Assembly: GCF_042242105.1 (NCBI RefSeq)
Contig: NC_092028.1
Coordinates: forward strand, 11,517,338 to 11,581,337
DNA from: Pempheris klunzingeri
Taxonomy: Eukaryota; Chordata; Actinopteri; Acropomatiformes; Pempheridae
DNA length: 64,000 nt
Direction of reading: 5' to 3'
Below are positions 28,269 through 47,167 of the stretch, piece after piece. The notes under the pieces are model-generated. The model was given only the letters and a program-made list of their open reading frames with translations, did no database searches and was not told the origin of the DNA. Position numbers and translations under genes: made by a program. Position 1 is the first letter of the stretch. Each line of letters opens with the position of its first letter.

Positions 28269-28974
28269 TTAAATTTAAACAGGTAATAGACACCATGTGC
28301 AATAGGGCCTTATCCAGTGGCCTCTGATCCAACCAAGCTGATCCAACCCACGGTTCAATGATTTAAGTCGAGAAGAAGAAGAAGAATCTTCTCAGCCCAT
28401 CAAGGAACACTTAATCCTTCAATTTATGAGAACACTCAAATTTATAATAACCTAATTTGGAGATTATTTTACTGGTACAGCAACTAAAGCTTACAGACAT
28501 ATGTAGTGAAGTATTCATTCAGGTTAGATAACATCATCAGTAGTATTTTTCCAATAGTGTTTTCTGCTGTGAATGGAACAATTAATTCAACTGGTAAATG
28601 TGGGACTTTTTTTTTTTTTATCTGACAGTACTCCTAATAAAAAGTTCTTGGGGCCAGATAAAGATGTCTTGCTACAAGTACAACAGTTAATGATATATTT
28701 TTGGATGACAGCACTGAACTTTTGCAGAAATAATTAAACAAAACAACCAATGACTAAACTAGACTATAAAGAATTTAACTAAAAAGTCTAAAACTCTAAG
28801 AGGAAGCTAAAATGGTCACTCAGAATTTCGGCCAATCAAAGATACCCGTACTTTCAGACGATCAGAATGCTTATAGGTAATTTATTATGTAATCATTCAT
28901 TCTGGTGGTTTTCAATTGGAGTTGTTTTGCAGTGCTATCTCACATTTAAGTCTGTAGTGAGTGTCGTTTGTTGT

Positions 28975-29228
28975 CTCCCAGAAAGGGGCGGGGACGACGT
29001 GTCGCAAGCGGAAGTTCCCGGATGTGGTAATTAGTTAGTTTCCGGCTCCGCTGTCGACTCTGACCCCCGGCTTGAGCAGAGCCCTGCCTCTGTCTAACAA
29101 AATCTCTGGTCCCATTTCTGAAACGTAGGTTGGCTCGTGTTTCTTTCCTGTGTGAGATTGTGTTTTTGCCTTCACCGTGTCCTCAGCACCTTTTTACAAG
29201 TGTATCTTGGCAATAAAGCTGACTTAAG
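28975..29228 (+). promoter_or_regulatory. mief1: mief1 promoter and non-coding exon 1
   Basis: A GC box (ggggcgggg, 28985-28993) and an ETS-like site (gcggaagttc, near 29008) sit just upstream of a CpG-richer leader. A good donor, AAG followed by GTAAGG, lies at 29228/29229. This fits a TATA-less housekeeping promoter with a non-coding first exon ending at 29228 and spliced to 30053. The exact start site is not visible. Confidence 0.55.
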
Positions 29229-30052
29229 GTAAGGTCAGCGCCTTCCTAGCCTAGCAGCTAGTTAGCATGTTAAGCTAACAAGCTGCTCGAGAGATGAGTG
29301 ACTTTCCGTTGAGCTAGCCATTTTCTAAACACAAATGAACCCCAGTAGACTGCACAGCCTGTCTTTCTCACTCGGCAGAGTCAATTGTCGCATAACAGTT
29401 GTGGGAAATGAGGGAGTCGATAAGCCACGATGTTTAGCTAGCTTAAGCTGCATTGCTGGTAGCGTTAGCCAGCGCTGTAGTCTGTGCGAGCTGTGCTTGA
29501 TTGTGAACCATTTATCCGATACAACAAGACAAACTAATAAACTAGCAAAATAGCAGGTTGGTGTGACCTTCTGGTATAAAGCTTTTAAACTAAATCTGTT
29601 AACCACTAAGCAGAGACAGAGTCAACACATCGTTAATATTTGCAGCGTTCCTTTATGGATAAACTGGGAGATAATGTGTGCTTTTATCTCCTTAAATACT
29701 ATTTCTGTAATTAAGAACTGATTGATCAGTAACAAAGGCTGGTATCTTTCCATGTCAACCTCTTGCATGGGTTTTAAGAGCAGTGCATGAACTGTTATCA
29801 AGTTATCAATCAAGTTAAACTCTACAGCAGCAAACTCATTCCTCCACCTCCTGCCAGCTACATCCACTGATGACCATAGATCTACTGATGACCATAGATC
29901 TAGCATGGTGATGGCCCATGTTACCTTTCTAATATTTTTGATATGGTTGCTGTGTCACTTATTTGCTCACGTCATCAAAAATGGTGCAACTTTGCTCTCC
30001 GTTGTAATCAGCAATCCTCTCATCCCTTCCCTTTCCTTTTCCCCGCTGCCAG
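29229..30052 (+). other. mief1: mief1 first intron
   Basis: Bounded by the donor at 29229 (GTAAGG) and an acceptor at 30051-30052 after a strong pyrimidine tract (ctttccttttccccgctgccag). No other feature was recognised. Confidence 0.5.
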
Positions 30053-30082
30053 GGTGTCCCCCCTCTCCATGTGTGGTACCTA

Positions 30083-30295
30083 ATGGGCGGCTGGTCTCGT
30101 AGTGCCGTGCTGGAGCTGTACCGGGCGCTGCTCCGAGCAGGGCGTCACCTTCAGTACACCGACCGTAATTACTACCGCCGTGCTGTGGCCCGCGAGTTTC
30201 GCCGCTGCCAAGCCCTGACAATACCCGAGGATAAGGAGGACGCACTGAAGAGGGGCCAGTTCTTCCTCAGCAGCCGATTGGGTGGGCTTATGTAG
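30083..30295 (+). CDS. mief1: MIEF1 upstream-ORF microprotein (LYR family)
   Basis: A 70-codon frame in the mief1 leader, upstream of and separate from the main frame. It starts MGGWSRSAVLELYRALLRAG and ends SSRLGGLM. The human MIEF1 uORF (MIEF1-MP, altMIEF1) also encodes 70 aa with an N-terminal L-Y-R motif, a Tyr-Thr-Asp-Arg block (YTDR here too) and a Leu-Gly-x-hydrophobic end. LYR proteins act in the mitochondrial matrix, and the human peptide has been tied to mitoribosome assembly. A further in-frame ATG lies four codons upstream (30071), but the 30083 start matches the human length exactly. The frame sits in the exon beginning at 30053. How that exon joins the mief1 coding exon (30602) was not resolved. 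Confidence 0.87.
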   Translation: MGGWSRSAVLELYRALLRAGRHLQYTDRNYYRRAVAREFRRCQALTIPEDKEDALKRGQFFLSSRLGGLM

Positions 30296-30608
30296 GGGCA
30301 AGGGGTCACGGGTCATCTGGAGGTGGGTTAAAGGTCGTCCGGAGGTGTATCTCCCAGGTGGGTTTACAAAGAGGTTAGCAGTGAGGGTTTTTAGATCGGA
30401 GATCTGAGATTTTGTGGGTGATGGTGGACAATTTAGTTTTGTAGCAAAGGTCACAGATCACTGTGTGTGTGCTTACACATTGATTTTCCTTCTGTAAGTA
30501 CAATGCTCAATTGTATGTGTAATACTTGATAATCTAGTCACATATCGTGTTGTAGCCAGTGTCCTGTTGTCTTACTGTCTCTCTTTATCTCCTGTTTTCA
30601 GTGGCAAG

Positions 30609-32912
<2,304 letters not shown>

Positions 32913-35515
32913 CAACCTCGTATGAGAGCATTACTACACAGCAACAAGGCACGGAAATGTTCGCCACCGTTTTGTGGGCAATGGTGACCTTGAGCCATTA
33001 CGAGGTTCCTGGGGGGTAAAAAAAAAACTGCATGGAATCAGTCTCTCTCCAGAAACACGTGGTCTCCTCATTCGTAAATGCGTCCTCACAAACACGATAC
33101 GTACAGTAGCAGTTTGTCAACGTTGAGATCCGTACGAGCCTTGACATGAGAGCTATATGTGGTGTGACTGTGCAAATACTATTTTTTATCTCCCCATTGG
33201 AGTTTATGGCCCTCACTTCAGCCATTGTATTAATGAAGTTAAGAATAGATGTGCTTATAGGGCCGAATGCATTGGAATAAAATCTGCGTTGGTTGACTCA
33301 TAGCAAAATGGAACGAGAAAACATGGAATCTGAGAAGCAGTTTGTACCTCTTCATTATATTGTAGCTCTTTTTAACTGGTTGAGTTTTAAGAGAACGCGA
33401 CGCAATTAAATGTTACTCACTCTGTGTTGAGATGGGTCCGTGCCACTGTGTCAAGGGGACAGAATGAGATGCTGATTGTGTGTATGCCAACCCAAAAGTT
33501 AATAAATCAGTGTTGATCAGCCCGAAGGACTCGACGTTCTTGAATTAAAGAGCCAAGTTAACAGTTTCAAGTTCAGTTCGAACTCGAAGGGTTTGTAAGA
33601 AAGCTTCATTAATACAGTGGCTACGTTATAATATGTGTGCTTTACGCATTTCCAGAGATCTGTTAAGGCAAACGCTAGGCTGGAGCGTCTGCAGCTTGCA
33701 TGTGTTAACTACCAAAAAAATCAAAGGGGTGAATATGAGCTGAGGTATGTGTTGTCTGTTTCTAATGTTCCCAATTTGCGCCATTCAACTGTGGTTCTGA
33801 TATCAAGTTAAATATACGTCCACAAATGGCATATATAATACCGTATATGGAAATGTGAAGTTTCTGATTTGTTGGAGAATGAAATTTGAACAATACAGCA
33901 CCACCATTTTATCCTAAACTTATTTTGGCGTGAAGAGAAAAGGTCTCCCTCCATGTGACTGTCTGTCTGAGTAATCCAGAGCAGCTCTTTGTTCGCTATG
34001 AAAGGGGGGTTTCTTCTCCAGTCTCGCACGTGCTGCGTCGGTGCAGAGGTCTAATATGCTTTATTAACCCATTTTTCATCTGGTACGACCTTGGTCACGG
34101 GTTATTTTGCACTGTCAAAATGTTTAGCGTTCTGTTGTAGATTTGCAACAAAGCTTATTGAGACAAAGTGGAAGTGCTTTTGTCTGCTTTTTTTTTTTTT
34201 TTTGCTTTAATTTAAAGTTCACTTTAAATCGAGATCATTGCCCTCCCTATGGGTTGCATACACTTGCTTGATCTGTGGCAAACTCTGTCATACCTTTGAC
34301 CAGACTTAAAGTTCTTAAGCTCTCAGTCCCTCTGCAGTTTCAGAGGTCCATTATCAACAAAACGCTGCTGTAAACATGACACCGACCTGCTAGAGAAGGT
34401 TTTGTGTTTGTCATTTGGTGATTTAGTCTCAGTATTACCTTCTGTTCATGGCCTAACTGCCCTCAGAGCATGGGCCCTGTTACCTCTGTAGTTCTGTATT
34501 TGTGTGCACACTTGTGTATGTTTTAAATCCACCTTAAACCCAGATTAACTTAGAGGTGCCTGTCTGTCTAGAGTAGGTTGCCAGACGTGGATTAATGCAA
34601 TATAGTGGGGGTGTTGCAGGTCAGTTGTGGCCCTGTACATGATGTATATGGCACCAAACAACGGCATGAGCTGTAGTGATGATCACTACTGTCAAGTCTG
34701 TGTGTATAGTAATAGATTACAGGTGCTAATCTGTTTTTAGTTCATGATCTGATTGAGGCGGATCTACTCACAGGTCCTGTTATATAAAAGCCTCTTTCTG
34801 ATATGTGATTAGCCTGATACTCAGTGGAGCTCAGTTCACCATCACTGCATTGCAGGTGGAGTTTGTGTCTCTGTTTGAATTACTACCCAAAACACATTAT
34901 CCAGAATAATCACATGGCTGCTTTTCGTTGACACTTTTAGCCTTAGAATGGGGGAAAGAAAATGCAGTGATGTGGAACTAGTGTCCCCTCTGTCCTTAAC
35001 CTACATTTTGTCTAGCGTACAATATGGAGGGATTTAGGTGGTTTATAGTTCCTCTGTGCATTCAGTTAATCATCCAAATGATACAAACAGGTGAATATTT
35101 TTGTATTTATTGTACATTTGTAACCAAAAAAGAGTTGAATATTTATTTGCACTGATTCAGTCCCACTAATTGTCCTTCATGAAGTGCTTTGTTCTGGATG
35201 TACTCGTATAGAGTGAACCCACAGTGGACCTTCTTTGTGTGCATATTAAGCGTCTTCCTTTGCAGACCTAATTTGCTACAAATTACTACTGTGCTGAAGG
35301 AAGGGGAGTCACTGTGCCACACTTGTAATATCGTTGTAAAATGAAACCCAAAGTAGATACTACCTCTACCTTGTGGAGAGCATACTGGCCATATTGCTGT
35401 GTTGCATGCTGTGTATTTTCCCCAGCTTTTTTTTTTTTTTTTCTTCCCCTCCTCCCCCACTTTTTAAGTTCAGCTCTGGAGTTGAACGATGCAGCACTTT
35501 GTATACTTCATTAAA
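32913..35515 (+). other. mief1: mief1 3' UTR, with alternative poly(A) signals
   Basis: AATAAA hexamers near 33273 and 33499 could end short transcripts. ATTAAA at 35510-35515 would end a 2.6 kb 3' UTR. No other gene is seen in this stretch on either strand. Poly(T) runs occur near 34188-34203 and 35428-35441. Confidence 0.5.
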
Positions 35516-35587
35516 TGTTACAAATGACATTCTGTAGGTTCATCTTTGTTCCCCCCAAGGAAGCACGCAGTTCGAGACATTTAAAGC

Positions 35588-35593
35588 TTTATT
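35588..35593 (-). terminator. ctsd: Poly(A) signal of ctsd
   Basis: Minus-strand AATAAA about 600 bases past the ctsd stop codon (36187). It lies only about 75 bases from the last mief1 poly(A) signal on the opposite strand. Confidence 0.6.
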
Positions 35594-36186
35594 CAAGTGA
35601 CATTTGGTATTACAATACATATTAGGCATGTTAAAAGAAACATCCTGAGGTACCTTCACTGTTCAAACGCAGCCCCAATTCTAATTTTATCCATTATTAG
35701 ACTTTGGAAGCTGAAAATGTTATTTGCTAGGAGTTAACAAAGTTACATCCAAACCATGGAGGTGCATTTGTTCCTCCAAAGCGTCGAAATTACAAAACAG
35801 CACAAAATACATTGAAGTGCATAGTTCTAGTTGAATGAAACTTATCAAAAAGATGAAACTCAAACTGGAAAAATAAAGCAGCTTCACAGACAAGTGCAAG
35901 AAAACAGAGTGAAGCAGTCCCTTTGTTCAGTGGCAGAAATCCTCTACGCTCCTCACTAAATGTGGTAATGGCTTTTAATGTAGCATCCATACTTATGCTG
36001 AGCGTAAACAGCATTATTCTAAGCAGATGTGAGATAATGTATATGGCAAGAACGGCCCTGCAGTGATACACAACCACCATTAAAAACCGACAAACATAAC
36101 CTTGTTGGTGAAGCGTGTGGTCGTTTCAGTCAAAATCACCGCTTGAAATACACTGCAACATTTCCTACAAATCAATGATCGGTAAA

Positions 36187-40282
<4,096 letters not shown>

Positions 40283-40500
40283 GTCGGTCCCCGCAGAAAT
40301 AACGCGCTTTTCTCTAATTTCCGACACCAGTTTCACAAACACAGACCACTATTTCAACTGACGCAGAAAGCAATGCGAGAGCGCTTCGGCAATGTCCGTA
40401 TTTACTCGGTTTCCGCCGGTTTGTCGCTCGGTGATTGGAGGAGAATAATCGGTACTGTGCTCTGATTGGTTGAAGAGGATGGCCATCATTTCGCATTACA
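40283..40500 (-). promoter_or_regulatory. ctsd: ctsd promoter with two CCAAT boxes
   Basis: On the minus strand, CCAAT pentamers lie at 40434-40438 and 40465-40469, about 155-185 bases upstream of the ATG, in locally CpG-bearing sequence. No TATA box or exact CLEAR motif (GTCACGTGAC) was seen. The spacing suits a TATA-less promoter. Confidence 0.5.
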
Positions 40501-41527
40501 CACCGGTGAACCGGGTCTGTGAGCGGTCACGAGGTGTGCTGTGATGGAGACATGAGTGATTGGACACGTAGTGTAAATGTTTGAAAAAAAATCCAGCTGA
40601 GAAAACATATAATAAATAAAACATTCCTCAAATAGTTAGTCGAATATCTTTATCCTCACAGAGTCCAGAAACCTTATCATTCGATGTGAGTCTGCCTTTG
40701 GCCCTGCTAATCAAATCTTGCACTTTTAGTGAAGAGCTTGTTGCATTTGAGAAGCCTAATAAATGAAACTCCTGTCTGATTCTACACACCAAATTAAAGG
40801 CGTAGATGTAACCTGCGATTAAAGGGGTGCTCAAATGGTCGGAGAAACAAATTCTAATAAAAATAGTGGTCAAGGTTTTTACTATCACACGGGCCAAGCT
40901 TTAGAAATACTGGATTCGACATTTCCTTTGTTGCCATCCAATTGTAGGTTAGACGAAATATGCCATGGGGTGGAAGCTCTCGGTAATAATGAGTAATTAT
41001 GAATTCTGAGTTTTCAGATCCAAACAGTGAATTAAAATTCAAGATGAGTCATCCAGGCCAACGTTTCTGACACAAAACAATGACAGAGCATGAAAGCAGT
41101 CGTAGAGAGGATTTCAAAATAGCCACTCGCTTGACTTGTTGAACAAGTTTGGGGCGAAATACCACAACACGGAAAACAAAAGCTTTATGAAAGCACAAAA
41201 AATTCATACACACACACGCGCCATCATCATCAATCAGACTTGAGCTCAATTAGCTGCTGACAGTGAGAAAAGCTGGTCTCCATGAGGCAAAACATTAAAC
41301 TTTAGGGTTAAGGCTTGTTTCCTGGTTAAGCTTAGGGTTCAGTCTGGCGTGCAGTGGCTATGCTTAAGGTTGGACTAAGTCTCCAGGGAATAAATGTAAA
41401 TCAATGCAATGTCTTCCTAGCTGAAACGAGAAGTTTTTACGTGTGTGTGTAGATGTCTGAATGACAGCGCTGACATATTTTATCCACTGGTCGTTTATGC
41501 TGAACTTTTGCATAACGAGGATCCTCT

Positions 41528-41566
<39 letters not shown>

Positions 41567-42005
41567 TTTTTCTCTGTTATGACGCTGCAGGAAAATCACA
41601 CCTTAGATCTATTCAGACTGGAGGACAGAGACAGAGGAACAAAGCATCTGTGGCATCTGTGGCCTGACAGGAGCGCAGGCATGTGAACACATGGGAGAAT
41701 TATTGAGCCATTTCTTATGCTGGATCTACAATTTAAGGATCAAACGGATTAGTGAACCAGAGAGGAACTCCTAAAGTGGACCATGATGGTAAGAATCGTC
41801 TCTTTCTACGTGTTTCAGAAAAGAGTTGGGCTGAAAGGACGGGCGGGCTTACATGACAAACAACAACTTAGGGTGTATCTGCTTTTGTCTGTGAACTTCA
41901 TGTCCATGTTGTTTCTTCCACCAGCCTCATTCAAAGACTCAGAAACATGCCAGTGTGGCACCTCATATGTGACTTGTAGGTACAACCAATTCATTCAATA
42001 CATGA
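40500..42005. other. Intergenic between ctsd and the ApoL-like gene, no gene seen
   Basis: AT-rich DNA with a (CA)n tract. No exon or RNA gene was recognised. The short open frames lack splice support. Confidence 0.45.
41530..41564. repeat. (CA)n microsatellite
   Basis: Uninterrupted CA repeat of about 17 units followed by a T run. Confidence 0.95.
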
Positions 42006-42007
42006 CT

Positions 42008-42085
42008 GTAATCAGAATCAGAATCAGAATCAGAATTCCTTTAATAATCCCCAGGGGGAAATTGCTTTTTGTTACACACAGCTCC
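42008..42085. repeat. Fish dispersed repeat with (AATCAG)n and 'taatccccagggggaaattg'
   Basis: Four AATCAG hexamers lead into 'ttcctttaataatccccagg' and 'gggaaattgctttttgttac'. This is the widely scattered fish repeat known by its CAGAATCAGAAT head and CCCCAGGGGGAAATTG core, thought to derive from a LINE 3' end. Family placement is from memory. Confidence 0.6.
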
Positions 42086-42199
42086 AAAAGAATAAGAATA
42101 AACCTCAAACACAAAAGTAAAAAATATAAATATATAAAAAAGTATGTATTAAAAATTATTATTACAAATTATTACACAGAGGTAAATTATTGCACCAGG

Positions 42200-42470
42200 T
42201 GAGTCCAGAGTCTTATAATACTACTACTAATAATAATAATAACTACTAATAATAATAACATAACAACATGTACATTCAGAGTAAGGCGTTGTACTATATA
42301 ATACTAATAATACTACTATCACTACTACTACTACCAATAATAACATATAACAACATGTACACTCAGAATAAGGAGCTGTATTATTCAATAATAATAATAA
42401 TGATACAAATAATACCACTACTACTAATAATAATATTTAACAACATGTACATTCAGATAATATCTGAAGC
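42200..42470. repeat. TAA/CTA-rich minisatellite, about 88 bp period
   Basis: The anchor 'acaacatgtacattcag' (with small changes) recurs at about 42263, 42350 and 42440. Each copy is separated by variable (ATA)n/(CTA)n trinucleotide tracts. Three units are visible. Confidence 0.75.
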
Positions 42471-43197
42471 TCTGTACATTATTAGCCAAAACTGTGAAAA
42501 AGAACTAAAATCTACAATCAGAGCATCTATGACACAATGTGGGAGTCCAGAAACCGACATTTTAAGGTAACAAACGAGTGGTGTGTTTGAAATGCTTAGT
42601 GTATCACTATAATGTCAGTGCTCAAACAAATGTCCACATGTTTTCAACAGACTACAACACAAGCCTCATTAGAGAAGCACATGTTATCAACACAATGAGT
42701 AACTGATGAAATATGCACCCTGAGAGGAACATTATTGTTGTTAATAACTCTTGGCAAACAGTATTACACTTGTCCACGATTCACAAATTTTCAATAGTGG
42801 TCTCCTGCTCAAAGTATTGTAATCAAGATTGCTAACCAAGCAAAGCTGGTCCAGACAGTAAGTGTGTGTCTACTGATTCATGTAGGATATGTGTGGTAAT
42901 CATGAGATTTTACGTTGCAGCTCTATGATAGATTTTCGTGAGAGATTACTTCTCACACTCCTGCAGTCATGTGTGGAGATAAACTGCTCCAGGAACTAAA
43001 CTATCAATGTGACTAGAAGCCTGAAACTTCCTTGGTAGCAACCAGACAAAAAGAACATCTCAGTTAAAGAGGACGGCGCAGTGATAGAGTGCGCTTGGCT
43101 GTTTGGCAGCCTTTGCTCTTAAGAGTTCTTCTAAAAGTAGAAAGACAATTTCTGTCACTGTTGAATCCCATAGCCGCCCAAACCCCCCAGGACAAGT

Positions 43198-46100
43198 ATG
43201 ATGAAGTCCGCCATCGACATCTCCTATGATACCCTGCAGCCTACCTACGAAGACCCAGATGCATCAACGGTGAAGTTCTTGTTATCATATCTATATTTAT
43301 CACTTTTTGGTACAGAGTGTATAATTTAGATAACAGTTATTGGAAATGTCTGCTCACTTGTGCTTTTTTTGTCAGCCTGCTGGTACAGCTGGAAGTCAGT
43401 CAGAGGTGAAAATCAGGCCTGTGCCTCGTCCTCGTTCTAAATTACAACCAAAGGCGCCATCTGACGCCAGTAACGACACCGCTGACTCTGTAGACAAAAC
43501 CAGCAGTGCAACCAATGCAGTGGTACGTTCAGCAGGCCCGCCACTTGGTGATTATATCAGCAAGATTAGCTCCTGATAGCATATTTTAATGTTTCTGTGT
43601 ACTTCTGTCATCAGAGTTCCCAACTCAGTGAATACCCTGCAGACTACAAGAGGCCTCGTCCTGTCTGTCCTCCTCCCAGACCGGTGATATTTCAAACAAA
43701 AGACTGAGCTTCATTTCATCTGTTAGCATCATATTGAACAGACACATATGAGAATGACATTTATCTTCTCATCCAACTCTCAGCAAGGAATCAAACACTT
43801 GCCAAAATGCCAGACTATTCCTTTAAAATGTTGCCCATGTCACAACGTTCTTGCGACTTAAATGGGTTTAATGACTAATGACTTTCAAAATGAATGTTGC
43901 CAACAAAAGCCTTAATATATATGGACATTTTTTTCTTTTTACTTTTCCAAACATTGTGTGTTGTGAGGGTTTTGATTGTTGTGGCACTTGGGGAGATAAT
44001 ATTTTACTTCCTCCCTCTTAATTTCTCTGCAAGCCTCCCGCTGTCAGCACTGAGAGAACACAATCTCCTCCTCCACCGCGGCCCCCTCGTCCCTCCATTA
44101 ATTATGACGGATCACCTTCGCCGAGGCTAAAATACGAGGTAATGAGCTGCATCACGTTAGCCTCCTTCAGACACATCTGAAGGCCTAAATACCTTACCTA
44201 TGAAAATATTTATATAGCTAGACATCGACTCATCTTTTCCTGACTAAAACTAGTCAAATCTTGAATTTTTGTTTCTATCTTGTTAATATTTTCTTGGATA
44301 GAGCTACATAGGTAAACAGCAGTAAACAGGAAGCTAAGTCATGCATAACAGCCACAGTGTTCTTATCCATTGTCCAACTCAACATTTAACAGCATAAAAG
44401 CCCACAAAAAGAAATGTTGAAACACATTCGAAGGTTTGCTTATACTCGACTACGTCATGCAACCACATTGTGAACGTTTTTGATTTTCAGGCCACAGACA
44501 GACCTGCAGTTCCACCCCAGCTCGGGCAGCCCTCCCTCCAGGGCTCTGTTGCAGTGTATGAGACGTCACCTCCACAGGTATGACAGCCACTGCAGGGCAG
44601 AGACAGCCACAGGTGATGAGCTGTGTGTGGACAGGTGGCGCAACAGCAACAAAAGACAAACATCTATTTTTCAGGCTGTCATGGAAAATTGATTACGTCA
44701 GACGTCAGCCTTTTTTTTGGCTACATTTTTTACATTTTTTTTGCACAGATTTAACAATTTTTTTTTCCAAAACCACAAATGTGAATCTCATAATGGTGTT
44801 AGAGAAAAAGTCAGTAGAATAGGCTGACGATGATGCCATACGTAGAGCAAAGTCTAGCATGACTAAATGTTTAGGGTAGCAGTTATAATAGGAAAAGCAC
44901 ATGTTAAACTCAACATAAATGATGGCTGTGTACGGGTTAGCCGTGACAGTGGCATGATAACATGCACATTGCCAGCACCCTGAATCTACAGCAGCAAAAT
45001 GGAATTCAGCCATCATTCATTTGATTTCTTAAACCTGTGCTTTCCCTACTGTGACAGGTCAAAATGTCTTCTGTGAAAAAGGCCCATCAGTTAAAATCAT
45101 GCCTTCATCATGCTATACATCATCAGTTTACTAACAGCATTCTCTGGAGATGTGTTGTTGTTGCAGTTTTGCGCAGAACAGTCGATAAAATTATTGTTAG
45201 GATTATTTTGTGTGTTACAGACCAGACCACCACCACCAAAGTTCCACCCGCCACCCCCGCCTCCAACAGGGAGACCATCTGAGACACTGTACAGTGATGT
45301 AGAGTATCGGCCCTACCTGGACGTTCTGCCAGACAGAGAAGATAAGACGGTGAGAGAGACTGTGCACAGTTTACACACAAACACATGTTTCAGTAGATTT
45401 AGACAATGGTATGCTTTATTTTTTTCTGATTCACTAATCTGTGACATTAACCACTGCTGGACTCAGGGGAGGCCGACAGTGGGTTCCAGACAGCGTTCTG
45501 CTTCTCATCAACAGGCCGCAGAGGACACGGAGGTACGGCTCAGTTCATCTTCTCCCCTCCTTCACCTGCAAATAAACCGTAATTTATCATCGTTTAATTT
45601 AGAACTAGTTTCAAAGAGGTATCATTGATAAATAGACCCTCTGCAACGGTTTCTGACGAGAAAATATCCTGTTTTCCTCAGGACGTCAATACGATGTTGA
45701 GATGGTTGAAAAGAGTGTCAAGTAAGTAAGAAAAAAAAGTCTTCTAGATAAATATTGCATTGTTTTTCCGAAGCCTAAAGAACCATCGACCTTTGGTGTG
45801 TGTCATGTTTTTCGTTTTTATCTTTATCTTTATATTATATTGACCACCATCAATGTGTATTAATTAATTTCAGATGAAATGTGCACTAAGTAAATCAATT
45901 AATCAAGCATACTTGCACAAAAATGTCAGTGTCCTCAGTGAAAGAGAGCCAGACCGAGTGTGCAGTGTCTGATCTCTCTGTGCTGTCACTCCAACAGAAT
46001 CTGATTTCATGGCTCCGTCAGTGTATGGCCTCAGTATAGAAGAGGAAATGAGGTAACCGCACGGAAACATATGAATTCGTCTTTGTGAACTGTGGTGCAA

Positions 46101-47065
46101 TTCATGTTGCAATATTTCTAAAAATAGAGGATAGAACACTTGCAGTTTTCTGGTCACCAGTCCTAAATATCTAATTACGACACGACCTTTTGCATAACAA
46201 CTTAAATGTGATAATAGAACTCAATGAGCTAAACTATTTCATGACTAATATCCAATTTATCTAAATGACCTGGATGAAGAAACAAAGTTTCGTCAAGTCC
46301 ATTCTGTCACTGTCTCCGTGCAGATCATTCAGTCAGAGAGCCACGAATGTGAGAAAGGCCCTGCGTCTCTACAACCTTCTCATGATGAAACGCAACGAAA
46401 GCCTGCGGGACGCCATCGCAGAGTTCAGCTCCATCTCCTGCAGCCTGGACAAGATGCAGAAGAAGACCAAAACCGTCAACGTTGCTGGAGGCACCACAGG
46501 CGCTGTAGGAGGGGTGACAGCAGTGTTGGGTATCGCCTTGGCCCCTATGACCATGGGGGCCTCGCTGATTGCCACAGCAGTTGGTGCTGGCATGGTGGCG
46601 ACAGCTGGGGGAATAGGCATCCAAGCTGCCAAGGCCAACAAGACGATTGCGAATAGGATGACAGTTGAGAAACTAGTGTGCGATTATAAGGCAAATATTG
46701 TTGACCTGGAACATTGTCTGGACTTCATCCTCTCTGGTATGAACGAGCTGCGAAGGCACGACATTGCCAGGTTGCAGAGGGCAGGAGCCCAGCCCGACGC
46801 TATGAAGGTGGCACATCTGTCACGGTCTGTGTTTCTGGACAACATCTCTGGAGCACGCACAGGTGGCCTGTCGTCTGAGAGACTGCTTCAGGCTTTTGCT
46901 AAGGAGATGGATCAGTACTTCACAGAAAATGAAGGCCAGAAGCTGAAGAAGTCGAATAAGAGCAAATTTTCTGGTAGAGTTCGCCTGCTGGCTTTAAATC
47001 TGCAGGATGAACTCGATCACCTGAATTGTATGTGGGAAATGTTCAGTAAAATTGAGTGTGTGTGA
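43198..47065 (+). CDS. Apolipoprotein L-like protein with proline-rich N-terminus
   Basis: Ten exons (43198-43269, 43376-43522, 43615-43683, 44034-44138, 44491-44577, 45221-45349, 45467-45532, 45682-45721, 45998-46052, 46324-47065) join in frame to 503 aa. Residues 25-220 are polar and proline-rich, with SH3-ligand-like runs such as RPVPRPRSK, RPRPVCPPPRP, PPPPRPPRPS and TRPPPPKFHPPPPPP. Six of the nine introns are phase 0, so whole proline cassettes can be skipped. Residues 257-503 are the ApoL domain: an amphipathic start, a Gly/Ala-rich hydrophobic hairpin at about 307-360 (GGTTGAVGGVTAVLGIALAP), then helices ending CMWEMFSKIECV. ApoL proteins are channel-like lipid-associated proteins of membranes. 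Human APOL genes are also on chromosome 22. No signal peptide is visible, so an intracellular role is likely. An acceptor at 43189-43190 shows there is an upstream non-coding exon. Confidence 0.85.
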
Positions 47066-47128
47066 GAGAGATCTGTTTCAGGAGGTTGTGATTGGTGTAA
47101 TTAAATGCCTTAATTACCACTTATATTT

Positions 47129-47167
47129 AAATAAACATTTTATATTTGTAATGTGTGAGTTAATAAA
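47129..47167 (+). terminator. Poly(A) signals of the ApoL-like gene
   Basis: AATAAA at 47129-47134 and again at 47162-47167, 64 and 97 bases past the stop codon. The gene has a very short 3' UTR. Confidence 0.7.

Noticed and set aside
29240-29300. A fourth copy of the TTAGC-rich repeat in the mief1 leader
   Set aside because: It has TTAGC words but lacks the 'gctaattagc' and 'actaaacaca' blocks; short AG/CT-rich leader sequence explains it.
41783-42202. 139-codon frame upstream of the ApoL-like gene
   Set aside because: Its second half is the AATCAG hexamer and the dispersed repeat (Arg-Ile run); no domain or splice support.
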